A stretch of 64,000 bases of DNA from Phaeodactylum tricornutum CCAP 1055/1 (Eukaryota > Bacillariophyta > Bacillariophyceae > Surirellales > Neidiaceae): NCBI RefSeq assembly GCF_000150955.2, contig NC_011675.1, positions 1 through 64,000 of the forward strand. Direction: 5' to 3'. Positions 52,254 to 62,698 of the stretch are shown here, in pieces. A model generated the notes under the pieces. The model did no database searches and had not been told where the DNA came from. It was given only the letters and a program-made list of their open reading frames with translations. The translations under genes were made by a program, and so were the position numbers. Position 1 is the stretch's first letter, and every line of letters starts with the position of its first letter.

Positions 52254-53282
52254 CTAATCTTTTATAGTGTAGACTTTGTCGAGGTAATCCACCATGGCCG
52301 CACCTTCAAACATGTCCACGCCTGTATTCGGATCCACAAGGTAAGGTACTTGGAAGCGGCCTGTTTTTTCTACCATTCGATCTCGATTCGCAGAACCTCG
52401 CGAACAGCTCACAAGCGTGTGAGGGAGGCACAAGCTACAGAGCTTTTCTTTGACGGGTCGACAAAAGGGTGAACATTCATAAGCCCAAAATTCGAGCGGC
52501 TGCATGTTTTCATTGTCGGGCCGGGCATTTTTTTGTCTTTGAGCTCCCGGCATGCCGGCCAAGACGGCGGTCGTAGTGGCTGTACTCACGGCAAAACCTT
52601 CCGCAGTGACTGGCCATAGTGCTTTGCGATCAAAAACTTCCCGTGCTGGACCGTACGTGTCCACCAAATAGTTGATGATAGTGTTGCTATCAAACATTTC
52701 GACCCCTTTGTTTGGGTCCACCAGGAAGGGTACAGTCCTGCGGCCTGTCTGCTTGAAAAGCTTTTCTGAAAAGGCTCCTTGTCGCGCACCAGGGCATGGA
52801 CGATACTCGACGGTTAAATCCAATATATTCACCATTTCTCTGACACGTTTACAGTACGGAGAGGCATCGTATTCGTAAACGATCAAAGGCTTGGAAGGAC
52901 GCGGGGCGTCGGCTAGCACCGAGCTCGAATCACGCAAGGAAAGGGGTCCCAGTTTAAGAGAATACTCCTCACCCTTGTAGAACAGATCGTCAATCTGCCA
53001 CCCGAGGACGAACGCCCCTGTCCCCAAACGCACAACTAGTCCAAGAGAATTTTTAAGAAGCTTGCTTACGTCAGTTCCCTCCGTTACCGATAATGGGCGG
53101 GGCTCGGGAATTTCAAAGTCTTCGGGCACCTGAACTTTGGGCGTTTGGGGTTTCGAAATTGCGTTGAACAGATTCACCTTTGTACAGACCACTGCAACGT
53201 TGTTTGGTAGTGCAGGAACGAATGCTGACACTAAAGTTGACAAGTTGAGAAGGATCGCCAACCAGCATTGCATAGTCGACAT
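52254..53282 (-). CDS. Plastid-targeted protein with two GST N-terminal / glutaredoxin-like domains
   Basis: 342 residues from the ATG at 53282. Signal peptide and plastid motif STLVSA-FVPALP (cut after residue 20) point to a plastid location. A spacer to about 130 precedes thioredoxin-fold domain 1 (131-212: PLIVYEYDASPYCKRVREMV ... RRTVPFLVDPNKGVEMFDSNTIINYL) and domain 2 (261-338: PLEFWAYECSPFCRPVKEKL ... FQVPYLVDPNTGVDMFEGAAMVDYL). Both keep the cis-Pro (TVPFL, QVPYL), the glutathione-binding MFDS or MFEG acidic site and one active-site Cys (SPYC, SPFC). The GST C-terminal all-helical domain is absent. Two tandem GST_N-type domains in one chain suggest a glutathione-linked redox or deglutathionylation role in the plastid (inference). 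The gene is alone and its promoter faces 53847. Confidence 0.85.
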   Translation of the reverse strand: MSTMQCWLAILLNLSTLVSAFVPALPNNVAVVCTKVNLFNAISKPQTPKVQVPEDFEIPEPRPLSVTEGTDVSKLLKNSLGLVVRLGTGAFVLGWQIDDLFYKGEEYSLKLGPLSLRDSSSVLADAPRPSKPLIVYEYDASPYCKRVREMVNILDLTVEYRPCPGARQGAFSEKLFKQTGRRTVPFLVDPNKGVEMFDSNTIINYLVDTYGPAREVFDRKALWPVTAEGFAVSTATTTAVLAGMPGAQRQKNARPDNENMQPLEFWAYECSPFCRPVKEKLCSLCLPHTLVSCSRGSANRDRMVEKTGRFQVPYLVDPNTGVDMFEGAAMVDYLDKVYTIKD

Positions 53283-53846
53283 CTGTAGATAGTGGCGGAT
53301 TCTTAGATTCGCTGTTCCCAGTTAGTAAGTGTTGTTAGTCCTTGACACGCGACAGAATAACGGAGGGTCGTTAAGGCGGCTTTCATGATCCTTGACGGTA
53401 GCTACCGCCATCGTTTGATTTTAAAAACCCGCAAAGTTGGAGACTGACGATTGTCACGTGCGGGGAATGTTACCGGTATCCCACAGGAAGTTCTACGAAT
53501 CAATTTCTTTGATGGGACTGCATACACAATATTTCGGAAACGTGCGTTAACCCGTTTGTTCATCAATTCGGTCCATTGTCAAGCAGGCAAAGCCATTGCC
53601 CTTGTCTGTGACTGTGAATTACAATGTTCGATTGCCACATCTTTTTGACAGAGTTCGTTGGTTTATCGAAAAGTCATTGGAGGAGTCATAATATTTCACT
53701 GGGCCTTTTTCCTAGGTAAAGCTTGGCTTCGTCGACGAAATCACCGCATCCGGAGCGTTTCGGGGAACTGGCTACTATTTGGCCAAAACAAGGCAATGCA
53801 TGCAAACTTTTTGTATCAGCATCCACTGGTCAGGCCTCTGTAAGCT
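53283..53846. other. Two-way promoter region
   Basis: About 560 bp between divergent genes. No gene seen. Contains gtgactgtgaattac at about 53608, another ACTGT-type motif. Confidence 0.55.
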
Positions 53847-55838
53847 ATGATCGCTTCAAAAATGAACGCAAGTATGAGGAACTCGGGAAAGCAGCCCCAG
53901 CATCAAGTCGAACAGCAGAAGCTGATGTTGTCGCGAGAAATCGCGAAGACGAAAGCCGATTTGGAGCGCCAACGTCTGGAGGACGAAATTAAGGCCATGG
54001 AAGCGGCGATAGCGAAGCAGCAAGCATTGGCAGTAGAATCTACTAGGGAATCTACTGAGCCATCAGCGCAGCCGAAAAAAAGACTAGTGCGCAAAGTACG
54101 ACGAGTTCCCAAAAAAAAGGCTTACGACAACCCGGCGGCTGATAACACCTGTTCGATGACGGAATGCCCGGCTTCAACTTCGTCTAAAACTCCGTCTAAA
54201 CCTCCGTCCAACGCCTCTCTCAAGCCGCTTGCAGAATCTCCCGTCGGGTTAAATGAACAACTACTGCAGCAAATCAAAACGCGTTCATCGACTACGAAAA
54301 AGGCTTCCTTTTCTTCTTCCAGTACGTCTCCTCCATCGCTTGGAGGCCCTTCAGAATCGGTCACGGGTATGTCACCGGAGGAGCAATTGCAGAACGAAAA
54401 TCGACAAATGGAAGCAGCAATTGCCTTGCAGAAGATGTCAGACTCCTTGAAGTCCGAGCCTGTCAAGCCATCGTCGCCTCGTCGGAACGGCAGCCCCACA
54501 AGTCCTGTTTCCATCCAAAATTCTTTGACAAACAGCACAGACCTATGTCCACCAGCCTCCTTGCCGCGTTTGAATCTAATGTCCGCCATTACCGCCGCCG
54601 CTACCAGTCGGGAGAACCGACTCGAAGAAACAGGTGGCGAACTACAAATGAAAGAAACGGAACCCGAGGTAGAGGAACAGAAACGCGGTGCACCGCAGCT
54701 GAGCTTCGCCCTGGCCGAACTCGTTTCCAAAAAGGCTACGGATCGGGAAAGTCGTCTCGCAGCGGGAGGCGAACACAAAATGACAAAAATCAAGGAAAAA
54801 GAGCAGTATAAGAACGAATTCTCCAACATTTGCGTTGATGCGGCGGCCATGGGTCGTCTCACGCGATTGAACGAGCATACTATCGAGGCTGTGGCGTGCG
54901 AAAAGACTGCCGAAGAAGCATGGAAGTCGTCGGGGCTGTTGGCCATTCAGTGGCGGTCAAATCATATGTCGGTGATTCACGAAGCAGCTCGTACTGGAGC
55001 TGAAACTCGCATGCCCGAAAAGGTTGTTTCCAATTGCCCCGAGCTGGAGGAAGACTGGGATTTGGAAACAGAAAAAATAAGCGCACGAATGCAGCAGCTG
55101 TTGGAGCTAAATGGACGAGTCGGTGAAGGGCAGCACAAAGTCGACAAACTTGTCCTTGGTCGTAAGGAAGAAAACGAAGGTGGTGAATCAATGATCGTTA
55201 AACCAATGGTTTGCTACTCCAATATCGAGGATGTTAAGTTGCCGAAAAAGCGACCCCCGCGGATTGATCCGGAAAAGTACAAAGAACGATTGAAGAAAGA
55301 TATGGAAGAAGCAGTTCTGAAGCATCGTCCTTTGCAATCCATCAGCCATGACGTGGCTGAAAAGGCCTGGGAGCGTCGTATGCGACTGGATCGTCCCGGT
55401 GGGATGCCTAAGATTCTAGAAAAGTGCCCGTGTCCGTACTGTGTAGACCCAAGTCCCTACCAAACGTACGCGTACCGGGTAAAGCACGATAAGCGCATAG
55501 AGGAAGGTTACGAAAGTGTATCTTCGGAAGAAGAGCGACGGCAAAAACGTGAAGAGCGTCGTCTTGCACGACGCAAGACTCAGCCTCCCCCGACAGCGGA
55601 ACCGATTGATAGGGAGAACCCCGACGAGCAAGGCCGCTCCGGTACCACGACGAGCCCAGACGAGGTTGGCGGTGGGTCTTTGCCCCGCAAGAGAAAACCG
55701 CGCCCCAAGAAGACCAAATCGACGGAGAGCCAAGCGACAGAAGGAACCTCTTTTATCCCTCCGCCGTCATCAAAGGGTCCTTCAGCGGAAAACCCTGCTA
55801 TTGTTAAAGATGGCGGTTGCGCTTGCGTAATTTTGTAG
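53847..55838 (+). CDS. Coiled-coil protein with a C-terminal prenylation (CaaX) box
   Basis: 663 residues from the ATG at 53847 (MIASKMNASMRNS); a later Met at residue 6 is also possible. No known domain. The N-terminal coiled coil has EIAKTKADLERQRLEDEIKAMEAAIAKQQ; a basic block follows (KKRLVRKVRRVPKKK), then Ser/Pro-rich linkers. A motif ENRQMEAAIALQKM repeats the coiled-coil phrase. The conserved-looking block is RPPRIDPEKYKERLKKDMEEAVLKHRPL with a Cys pair CPCPYC. The end is GGCACVIL: the last four residues CVIL form a CaaX box ending in Leu, which favours geranylgeranylation, with another Cys two residues earlier for possible palmitoylation. The protein is probably tethered to the cytosolic face of a membrane. 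Its role is unknown; scaffold or vesicle-linked function is a guess. Confidence 0.75.
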   Translation: MIASKMNASMRNSGKQPQHQVEQQKLMLSREIAKTKADLERQRLEDEIKAMEAAIAKQQALAVESTRESTEPSAQPKKRLVRKVRRVPKKKAYDNPAADNTCSMTECPASTSSKTPSKPPSNASLKPLAESPVGLNEQLLQQIKTRSSTTKKASFSSSSTSPPSLGGPSESVTGMSPEEQLQNENRQMEAAIALQKMSDSLKSEPVKPSSPRRNGSPTSPVSIQNSLTNSTDLCPPASLPRLNLMSAITAAATSRENRLEETGGELQMKETEPEVEEQKRGAPQLSFALAELVSKKATDRESRLAAGGEHKMTKIKEKEQYKNEFSNICVDAAAMGRLTRLNEHTIEAVACEKTAEEAWKSSGLLAIQWRSNHMSVIHEAARTGAETRMPEKVVSNCPELEEDWDLETEKISARMQQLLELNGRVGEGQHKVDKLVLGRKEENEGGESMIVKPMVCYSNIEDVKLPKKRPPRIDPEKYKERLKKDMEEAVLKHRPLQSISHDVAEKAWERRMRLDRPGGMPKILEKCPCPYCVDPSPYQTYAYRVKHDKRIEEGYESVSSEEERRQKREERRLARRKTQPPPTAEPIDRENPDEQGRSGTTTSPDEVGGGSLPRKRKPRPKKTKSTESQATEGTSFIPPPSSKGPSAENPAIVKDGGCACVIL

Positions 55839-55916
55839 AACAGTTCCTGAACAACACTTCGGATAGTTTTTACATTAGCTAGCTTGTTACAAAATTAGAT
55901 TTGGCAAACGCAAGAT

Positions 55917-57155
55917 CTATTTGAAAGTAGGAAATTCGAAGCGAACGCGGCGTTCCGACTGGAAACCACGGGTCAGCGGAGGCCGCGTCGACGGTGGGAC
56001 TTCTTCAACGGCTTCGACGTATTTGCGGAACGCGAGATAGTCCCGTACCAGGTCGGCGGTGGGAACGCTGCCGCCCACCATATCGTCCGGCAAGTGTTGC
56101 GTATAGCCGTCAGCCAGGTATTGGCCGAGCGCGGCGGACGGCGTCCGGTGTACGCGTGCGGCAAAGTCGTCAGTCATCATGGACGACGTCATGAGTCTCC
56201 CAATAGTCGCAAACCAGGATGGTGGGTCGACGATCAGGACTTGACGAACCCGGACGGGAGCCCTGAAGCCCTGAAAAACGGCCCAAAAGCGTCGGAGAAA
56301 ATCGGTCGTATAATGCCGCATGGTCCACTGTTCCATGTTGAGGACTATGCAAAGGCCGTTGGTCGACGCGGATTCGTGGGTGACGGTCATGTTCATGAGC
56401 ACGTACACGAGAGGATCAAGAATCGCGGGGACGTTGTCCGTTTTGGGATGGAAGCGTGACGGGCGTACGTAGACAACGTCCAAACCCTGGTGTGTGCGTA
56501 GGCCCGGAACGGGAACGACGGTCTTGGCGGCCAACCGCGATTCCAGCGTGACGGCTTTGAGATTGACGTAACGCTTATCGAAATGCTTCATGACTTTCCA
56601 GGCGTTCCGGGAATCAAAATTGGCTGCTCCCGGACTGCACCGGGCAAAGCACAAACACCAGTGTTCCCATTCGGCCGATACGTCGGCAGGATTCCGGTCC
56701 CGCCACTGTTCCCACAAGATCCGCACGACGAGACGTTGCGGGACGGTGAGATCATGCAGTGACGTGGACGGTACGTCGGGAGCGGGAGCAAACCGTAAGG
56801 GACCCATCCCGAGTTCCCGGTATACGGCGTGACGATCCGGAGACGGACGTTGTACGAGGGAACGGACGGAAGCGGGTTTGATGATGCTCGCGAGTGACCG
56901 TGAACGTTCCAAAGGACGGAGTGTGGGACCGTGTGGTCGGGGTAGATTGGGGTGGTGGGGAGCAGTGGAGGCGACCGTGGAGATCTCGCGACGGCTCCGC
57001 CAGCGGACGAGTGCGTGGCGGCGACGCGTACCGTGGGCCGGCGTGGTACTGTCAATCTCGGAATCCTGGCTGGTAACGGAAGTGAGGGAAGGGTCACGAA
57101 CACACACGGCCAGGGTGGGTCGTGAAGGTTGGGACCGGTGTTGGAAGAGTACCAT
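55917..57155 (-). CDS. CRAL-TRIO (Sec14-like) lipid-binding protein
   Basis: 412 residues from the ATG at 57155 (MVLFQHRSQPSRPTLAVCV); the frame is open further upstream but that part is low-complexity and likely untranslated. The first half is basic and Pro-rich. A helical part with DRNPADVSAEWEHWCLCFARC and NAWKVMKHFDKRYVNLKA precedes the CRAL-TRIO lipid-binding domain. That domain shows DPLVYVLMNMTV, GLCIVLNMEQWTMRHYTTDFLRRFWAVFQGFRAPVRVRQVLIVDPPSWFATIGRLM, which matches the Sec14 pattern of a helix, the P-R-x-x-x-x-x-(I/V)-(I/V)-N/D-x-P strand and the gate region. Such proteins carry phosphoinositides, tocopherol or similar lipids between membranes. The ligand cannot be told. It shares a promoter region with the divergent sorting nexin, a protein that also reads phosphoinositides. 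Confidence 0.8.
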   Translation of the reverse strand: MVLFQHRSQPSRPTLAVCVRDPSLTSVTSQDSEIDSTTPAHGTRRRHALVRWRSRREISTVASTAPHHPNLPRPHGPTLRPLERSRSLASIIKPASVRSLVQRPSPDRHAVYRELGMGPLRFAPAPDVPSTSLHDLTVPQRLVVRILWEQWRDRNPADVSAEWEHWCLCFARCSPGAANFDSRNAWKVMKHFDKRYVNLKAVTLESRLAAKTVVPVPGLRTHQGLDVVYVRPSRFHPKTDNVPAILDPLVYVLMNMTVTHESASTNGLCIVLNMEQWTMRHYTTDFLRRFWAVFQGFRAPVRVRQVLIVDPPSWFATIGRLMTSSMMTDDFAARVHRTPSAALGQYLADGYTQHLPDDMVGGSVPTADLVRDYLAFRKYVEAVEEVPPSTRPPLTRGFQSERRVRFEFPTFK

Positions 57156-58236
57156 TGTTGATGGAGCGTGGTACGGGAAAGGGTCGCGAGTGCGGAGTCG
57201 ATCGCAGGGTCTGCCCTTGCGCAAGGGAAACCTGCAGAAAGGAGAGTATATAGAAAACGGTAGGAATGATTCGAGGGGGTAGAGGAGGAATATTGGTAGG
57301 ATATTAGAAATGGAGAGAGAGAGAGTCCCAACGAAACGGTGGGATTTGATGGGGAGCAAAGAATGCGAGGGAGGTTGGTTGGCAGGGAATGTGTTGCACT
57401 CCCCGCGGATCGGATTGTTTGGCTCGACACCAAATCGTGTGAGGTCTTGGCGTATAGCCCAACGCGTTCGGACGGAATTGCCCTGGACACTTTCGGTGGT
57501 TCGTTCATGACAAAGATTTTTTGAGAAAGCAACTGCCAATTATGGAAGTGATGGCGTTGGACCCTTCCATGCAGTCATTCATGCCGTATCTAGTCCGTAA
57601 AGACAATTTCTATTTATACCGCTGGAAGCTATAGTCGGGAGAATACCATATCGGGAAAATGTCCGTCTATGCTCTCTAGGCTACTTCCCGTTGGTACACA
57701 GATATCCGATCAATAGTAGTGCGTCCATCGACCGACATGGCTCACAGAGCCCTCGTAGAGGGTTGTTCCGACCACATCGTGCACATTTCTCCCGCAGGAG
57801 TGTGTGCTGCCGTTCGTGGGTACCCTACCGCGGACGCACGAAGCTGTTGGAAATCCTTCCGCAACGGCCACTATACCGTACCGTAGGATCGCGTCGTGTG
57901 TCTCGGTGTGGGATCTCTCCCGTACGGTACGCGGCCCCCGCCCCGCCTACGGGCGGCACCCGCCACGTTGCCGTTCCTCTATCGAATCGTGACCCCCCGT
58001 CCCCGTGTGTTGTTGTTCCTTGCTGTTGGTTACGGTACCTGCAGTTCTCCATATCCTACTCCGGTTCCCATTCACTTGTCAGTTGTATTTACTGTCAGTC
58101 CAGTTCTACACCGACCGTGTTGTAGCTGCCCGACTCTGTTTGATACTCTACAGTATTGGATTGCATATTGTATTGTGTATCGCTCGGTTGTATTGCACTG
58201 CCCCGTACATACGTATCTTCCGTAACCGCGATCGAC
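57156..58236. other. Two-way promoter between the CRAL-TRIO and sorting nexin genes
   Basis: About 1.1 kb; no gene recognised. Contains a short GA run near 57312 and tttactgtcagtcc at about 58087. Confidence 0.55.
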
Positions 58237-60497
58237 ATGCACGAGACGGACGAGTCCGTCCCGACGTCGACGCCGAGTGCGCTACTCGCGTCTCTCACGG
58301 GCGAAGGTGACGAAGCGACGTCGGACGATTTGTTCGGCAGTGTCCCCGACGAAACGAATACGGCGGCCCCCACGCCGCCACCGTTGGCCTCGTTGTGGCA
58401 GTCGGGATTGTTGTCGACCGATACGGACAACCCTAACGATGACGACAATCACGCCAATGATCTCTTTGCTTCCGTGGATGCGGAACAGCGAGAACGAGAA
58501 GAACAGCAACGAAAGGAAGAGCAGCAACGAAGGAAGAGCAGAAGAGGAACAGCAACGACAAGAAGAGGAACGTAAGGAACAACAACAAAGACAGCAACAA
58601 CAACAACAACAAAGAGAACAGCAGGAGCAACAACAACGACAAGAAAGTCAAAGGCTCCAGGACCAAATGCAGTCGGTCAACTTGAACAGTAGCGTAGCTA
58701 CGAGTCATCCACACCCGCACGGACCATCCTCTGCGTATTCCCACACTCCGGCTGTTCCGGACACGCACAATGCACAAGGATATCCATACCATTCACAACC
58801 GCAACAACATTTCCAACACCACTCTCCTCCCGTGCCCTACATTCACACGCAGCCCCCCTCGTACGCCCACGAGCAGTCCGCGTCCGGCGTCAACAATCAC
58901 CCACGTCCCGTGGCTGAGGGTTTTTATCGAGACCACGATCCCCGTTCCGCCCCGTCCGCACCCTTGCCGCCGCCTTCAAATACTTACGGAGGGACGGGAC
59001 ACGTCGGTAACAGACCCGTGTATCGTGCGTCACCACCAATCGCTGGCGGCGGCATCGGACCCCCGACCACGGCACGCCCTGCACAACTCCCCACTCTGTA
59101 TCCTCCGCACGCCCCACGAATGGTCGTCACGCAACCACCACCGGTCGTACCGGTGTACGCCAAAATACTCGTTACCGACCCACTCTGGTTGCAATCCGCA
59201 GCGCGCTTCTTGGGGGGTGCCCCCTTTTGGAGTTACCAAATTGTGGCGCAGCTGCTCCCTCCCGGGGACGTCAATCCGCAGGTCTCTGCAGGGCACTGGC
59301 AAGTGAGACGTCGCTTTCGACACGTCGTCGCCTTGGAAGATCGCCTCCGCCAAGAATGCCCCGGGGCTATCTTGCCCCCACGGTACGTCGCGTGGCCTTT
59401 CTAAATAGCGTTGTCCCGTTGAGTTGATCCAACGCAGATCGTCCTCACTTGTGTGTGGTTTCCTCGTTCCGTACAGTCCCGACAAACACGCCGCGCGCGC
59501 CATTGAAGAAGCCTCCACCCAACAATCGGCCGAATTCGCCTTGCTCCGGACGGCCGAGCTCCAAGTCTATCTCAATCAGCTAATTACTCATCCAATCGTC
59601 GCGCGCTCCCATACCCTCCGTCTCTTTTTGTCGCTTCAGGACGATCTCGGCACGGCTTGGCCGGAATGTTCCAACAACGCGTTGACGCGCCTCGCCAACG
59701 CCAGTGTCGGAGCCGCCGTCAAGGTATCGGAACAGACCTCGGAACGCTTACAGGAACACGGGGAGGACGACGCCGAACTACTCGCCCTGCAGAGTGCCGA
59801 ATCGGTGCGCATGGGTGCCGTCATGCAAGCCGTCCCCAAGCTCGAAGGCGCCGTCACACTCTTGCGCGAAGGCGCCGAACTCTCCGGTGGCGTCGGGATG
59901 GAAATGTCCCGGCTCGCCAAGGAAGTCGTCAACACGGACCGGGAGTTATCCCAACCCATTGATTTACTGAGCAGCGGTTTGTTGCGGTCCTCGCGCCGCT
60001 CGAAACGCACGGCGTTGGAGTTGTCGGCTGCCCTCAACGCGTTTACGCACCAGTACAAGACGTGTCGGTACGTTCGCATGGCCTTGCAGGATCGGCGTCA
60101 CGCAATTCAGAAACGATACAAGGAACGGTCACGGGCGGATCAGCGCGCGTCGCAATTTTATGCGCAACAACGCAACGCGGCCTACGGACAACAACCCTAC
60201 GGGCAACAATCACACCTTTACAATGGTATGGATCCCATGGATGCCGTCCGGATGGACGCCATGGCCACCGATACCGTTCAGGAATGTGAGGAAATCGGTC
60301 AACGACTCAAGTCCGAAATCAATCGTGTAGCGTACGATCGACGCACAACTTGGAACCAGTCCGTCAAGGTCATGGCGAGCGCCATGAAGGAAGGTCTGAG
60401 CGAGCGGGTTGCGATTTGGGAATCCGTACAGCAATCGTTTTTGCAAGCCTTTCCCGAATACGATCCGGAGCAGAACCAGCAGGGGAGCCGAACCTAG
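58237..60497 (+). CDS. PX-BAR sorting nexin (SNX1/2, Vps5 type), two exons, frame break in the Gln/Glu tract
   Basis: Retromer-type membrane-coat protein: the PX domain binds PI3P on endosomes and the BAR domain senses and makes tubules. The ATG at 58237 opens an acidic leader (MHETDESVPTST ... TSDDLFGSV). Near 58525-58535, in a Gln/Glu/Arg-rich tract, the reading frame shifts by one; the downstream frame is open from there to the intron. PX domain: VYAKILVTDPLWLQ, WQVRRRFRHVVALEDRL (PI3P-binding Arg-Arg-Phe), GAILPPRPDKH. The last phrase is formed by splicing: exon 1 ends at 59382, intron 59383-59476 (94 bp, GTACGT...CAG), exon 2 59477-60497. BAR helices follow (DDLGTAWPECSNN, YKTCRYVRMALQDRRHAIQKRYKERSRADQ, IWESVQQSFLQAF). 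A sequencing or assembly slip in the repeat, or an allelic indel, is as likely as loss of function because the rest is intact. Confidence 0.83.
58500..58650. repeat. CAA/GAA low-complexity tract (polyGln/Glu) in the sorting nexin gene
   Basis: Runs of caacaacaac and gaagaggaac encode QQQQ and EEE segments. The frame shift lies in its 5' part. Confidence 0.75.
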
Positions 60498-61121
60498 TAT
60501 AGAGCTCACGGAAGCTGGAGTTGCTGTCATGGATGGTGGAAAGCAAACGCATTGTTGGTCTTTTCTGCAAATGGGATGGTGCGCTTCATCAATAAAGAAA
60601 GCTGTGACAGGATTGTGCCAAATGGAATGGACGAACGCTTTTCGTAGTTAGCAATGGCAACTTGTCTATAGGAAAGACTGTTTACGTACATATTCTCACC
60701 CGTCTTGTTTCCGGGACGGATTGGCTTGGAAACTTAGTTCGGATTGCTATTCGCAGTAGAAGTATCAACAGAGTGCCGTATTCTGGACGTTAATCTCTGT
60801 TCTCATTCGTGTTACAATTACCCCGGGAATCGATTCACAGTCACAACCCGCACGGACGACATTTTATCGGAAACACAAACATGACATCCGCTCTACAGAA
60901 TCTGACCATCTTTTACCGTCACTCCCTACCGAAATTATCCCTATCCAGTCCTCCCGTTTGGGTACTATGTGCTTGCGGATGACAATCCAGTGACTGGGGC
61001 AATTCGAAGCGAATCGAAAGAGTATATTGGTTGTCCCTGGTGGGTTTTTGATTTCCTCGTTGAATCGGTGGTGTGCCTTCTATTGGCGGTGACTGCGACG
61101 GCAGTCTTCAGAAGCGCTGCT
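60498..61121. other. Spacer between the sorting nexin and allantoinase genes
   Basis: No separate gene. Contains gattcacagtcacaac at about 60832 (ACTGT type). The stretch 60969-61121 is open in the allantoinase frame and codes a hydrophobic run (FLVESVVCLLLAVTATAVF) but has no in-frame ATG after the stop at 60903. Confidence 0.5.
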
Positions 61122-62698
61122 ATGAATCGCGTCGCAACCCATCTCTCACCTCGCGTACATTCCGTGGGACGTGCAGTAGCTCCAAAAGCGTGGTGTCCCC
61201 CCACAGTTTTATGGAGTGGACGAGTGGTTACTGCTACGTCACCACCATTCGGAAACGGTCAGGAATCAATCATCATGGAACAGCCTGCCGCCGTTGTCGT
61301 CAATTCAGAAGGCTTGATTGCAGACATTCTCACAAACGTTACAGAGGCGGAAGCTTGCCGACTTTCTCAGTCTGAGAACTGCGAATTTGTCAATCTGGGT
61401 CCATCCATGGTTTTGTCACCCGGTATGATCGACGTCCATTGTCATATTAGCGAACTCGGTCGGGATTGGGAAGGATATCACACGGCCACCCGAGCAGCTG
61501 CTGCCGGAGGAATCACCACTCTAGTGGGAATGCCTTTGAATTCTATACCATCAACTACGACTGTGGATGCTTTGGAGCAGGAAATTGAAGCTGCACTCGA
61601 TACGACTCTACTGGCGGACGTTGCGTACTGGGGTGGCGTGTACCCAGCAATCTGAAAAATGATGCGTTCGAGCTCAAGGCCCTCTTGAGCGCAGGAGTCT
61701 TCGGGCTCAAGGCCTTTTTGTCTCCCCTTCCACCGAATGCTGGCTACGAGTCGGTATCGCCTGCGCAGCTTGCTGAAGCGGCCAAGATATGCGGCACATA
61801 CGATCGACCTATTTTGGTACACGCGGAGCTCATGTCCCTGGACGTTTGCCAAGAACGTTTAGAGGATGCGTACCGTGGGCAATCTCTAAAATCCTATAAA
61901 GCACATGTTCAGTCGCGTCCACCCCAGTGGGAACAAAATGCCGTGCAGGTTGTTTGTGATCAGACCATGCATTGCAAAATGCATATTGTCCATTTGAGCG
62001 AAGCATCTTGTCTGGAAATCATTGCTGCAACGAAGAAGCACCTTGAGAAATTCGCAAAGGAGCAAAATATTTCTGTGGAAACTTGCTCGCATTACCTACT
62101 GTTTGACTGTGACAGCATTCCTGACGGTGAAACGCGTCTCAAGTGTTTTCCACCAATTCGAAACAAAGCCAATCGCGAGTTGTTGTGGAACACTGGCATT
62201 CGTGGCGGCTTGATATCCATGGTGACATCCGACCATAGTCCATGTCCGTCGAAGATGCGCAACCTGGACACATTGAACGTAAAAGATGCCTGGGCTGGGC
62301 TGACTTCTCTACAATATCAGTTGCCGGCTACTTGGACTGCCTCTCAAATGCGAGGGCTCGACTATTCCTTGGTCGACATGGCACGGTGGTGGTCGCTTAG
62401 CCCTTCCACATTGCCGACGGGAATGAGCGATATAAAGGGAAAAATTGCGATCGGTCATCAAGCGGACTTCGTGGCTTGGGACCCCCAGTACACTGGGCCG
62501 CCCAACGGCAACAGCACAGAATACCATCGATGGAAGGATAGCTACTTGGGCACAATGTCTTTGCGGGGTAGAGTCATTGGTACGTGGCTTAAAGGACAAA
62601 AAGTCTACGATGGCTTTGCAGACCGGTTCATTTCCTGTTCTACGGATAATTCACTGGGCAGAGTGTTGCTAGCCTCGATGAATCCCAGTCCCGACTGA
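61122..62698 (+). CDS. Allantoinase (cyclic amidohydrolase), single frame break
   Basis: Opens the hydantoin ring of allantoin to allantoate (EC 3.5.2.5), a step of purine breakdown that releases nitrogen. The ATG at 61122 gives MNRVATHLSPRV. Metal-site residues are all present: MIDVHCHISELGRDWEGY (D-x-H-x-H), the Lys of GVFGLKAFLS (the carboxylated lysine), HAEL, HIVHLSEAS and VTSDHSPC. Also typical are AGGITTLVGMPLNS and the end block GHQADFVAWDP with RGRVIGTWLKGQKVY. The frame changes once, near 61647, between VAYWGGVYP and the residues SNLKNDAFELKALL; one base appears missing. No splice signals fit there. Otherwise intact, about 525 residues, so the break may be an error or an allele. A hydrophobic segment lies in frame just upstream, without an ATG. 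A dihydropyrimidinase is a less likely alternative. Confidence 0.85.

Noticed and set aside
58572-58594. A tiny intron (gtaagg...acag) that might explain the sorting nexin frame shift
   Set aside because: It is only 23 bp, its removal does not lead into the needed frame, and the shift already lies upstream of it.
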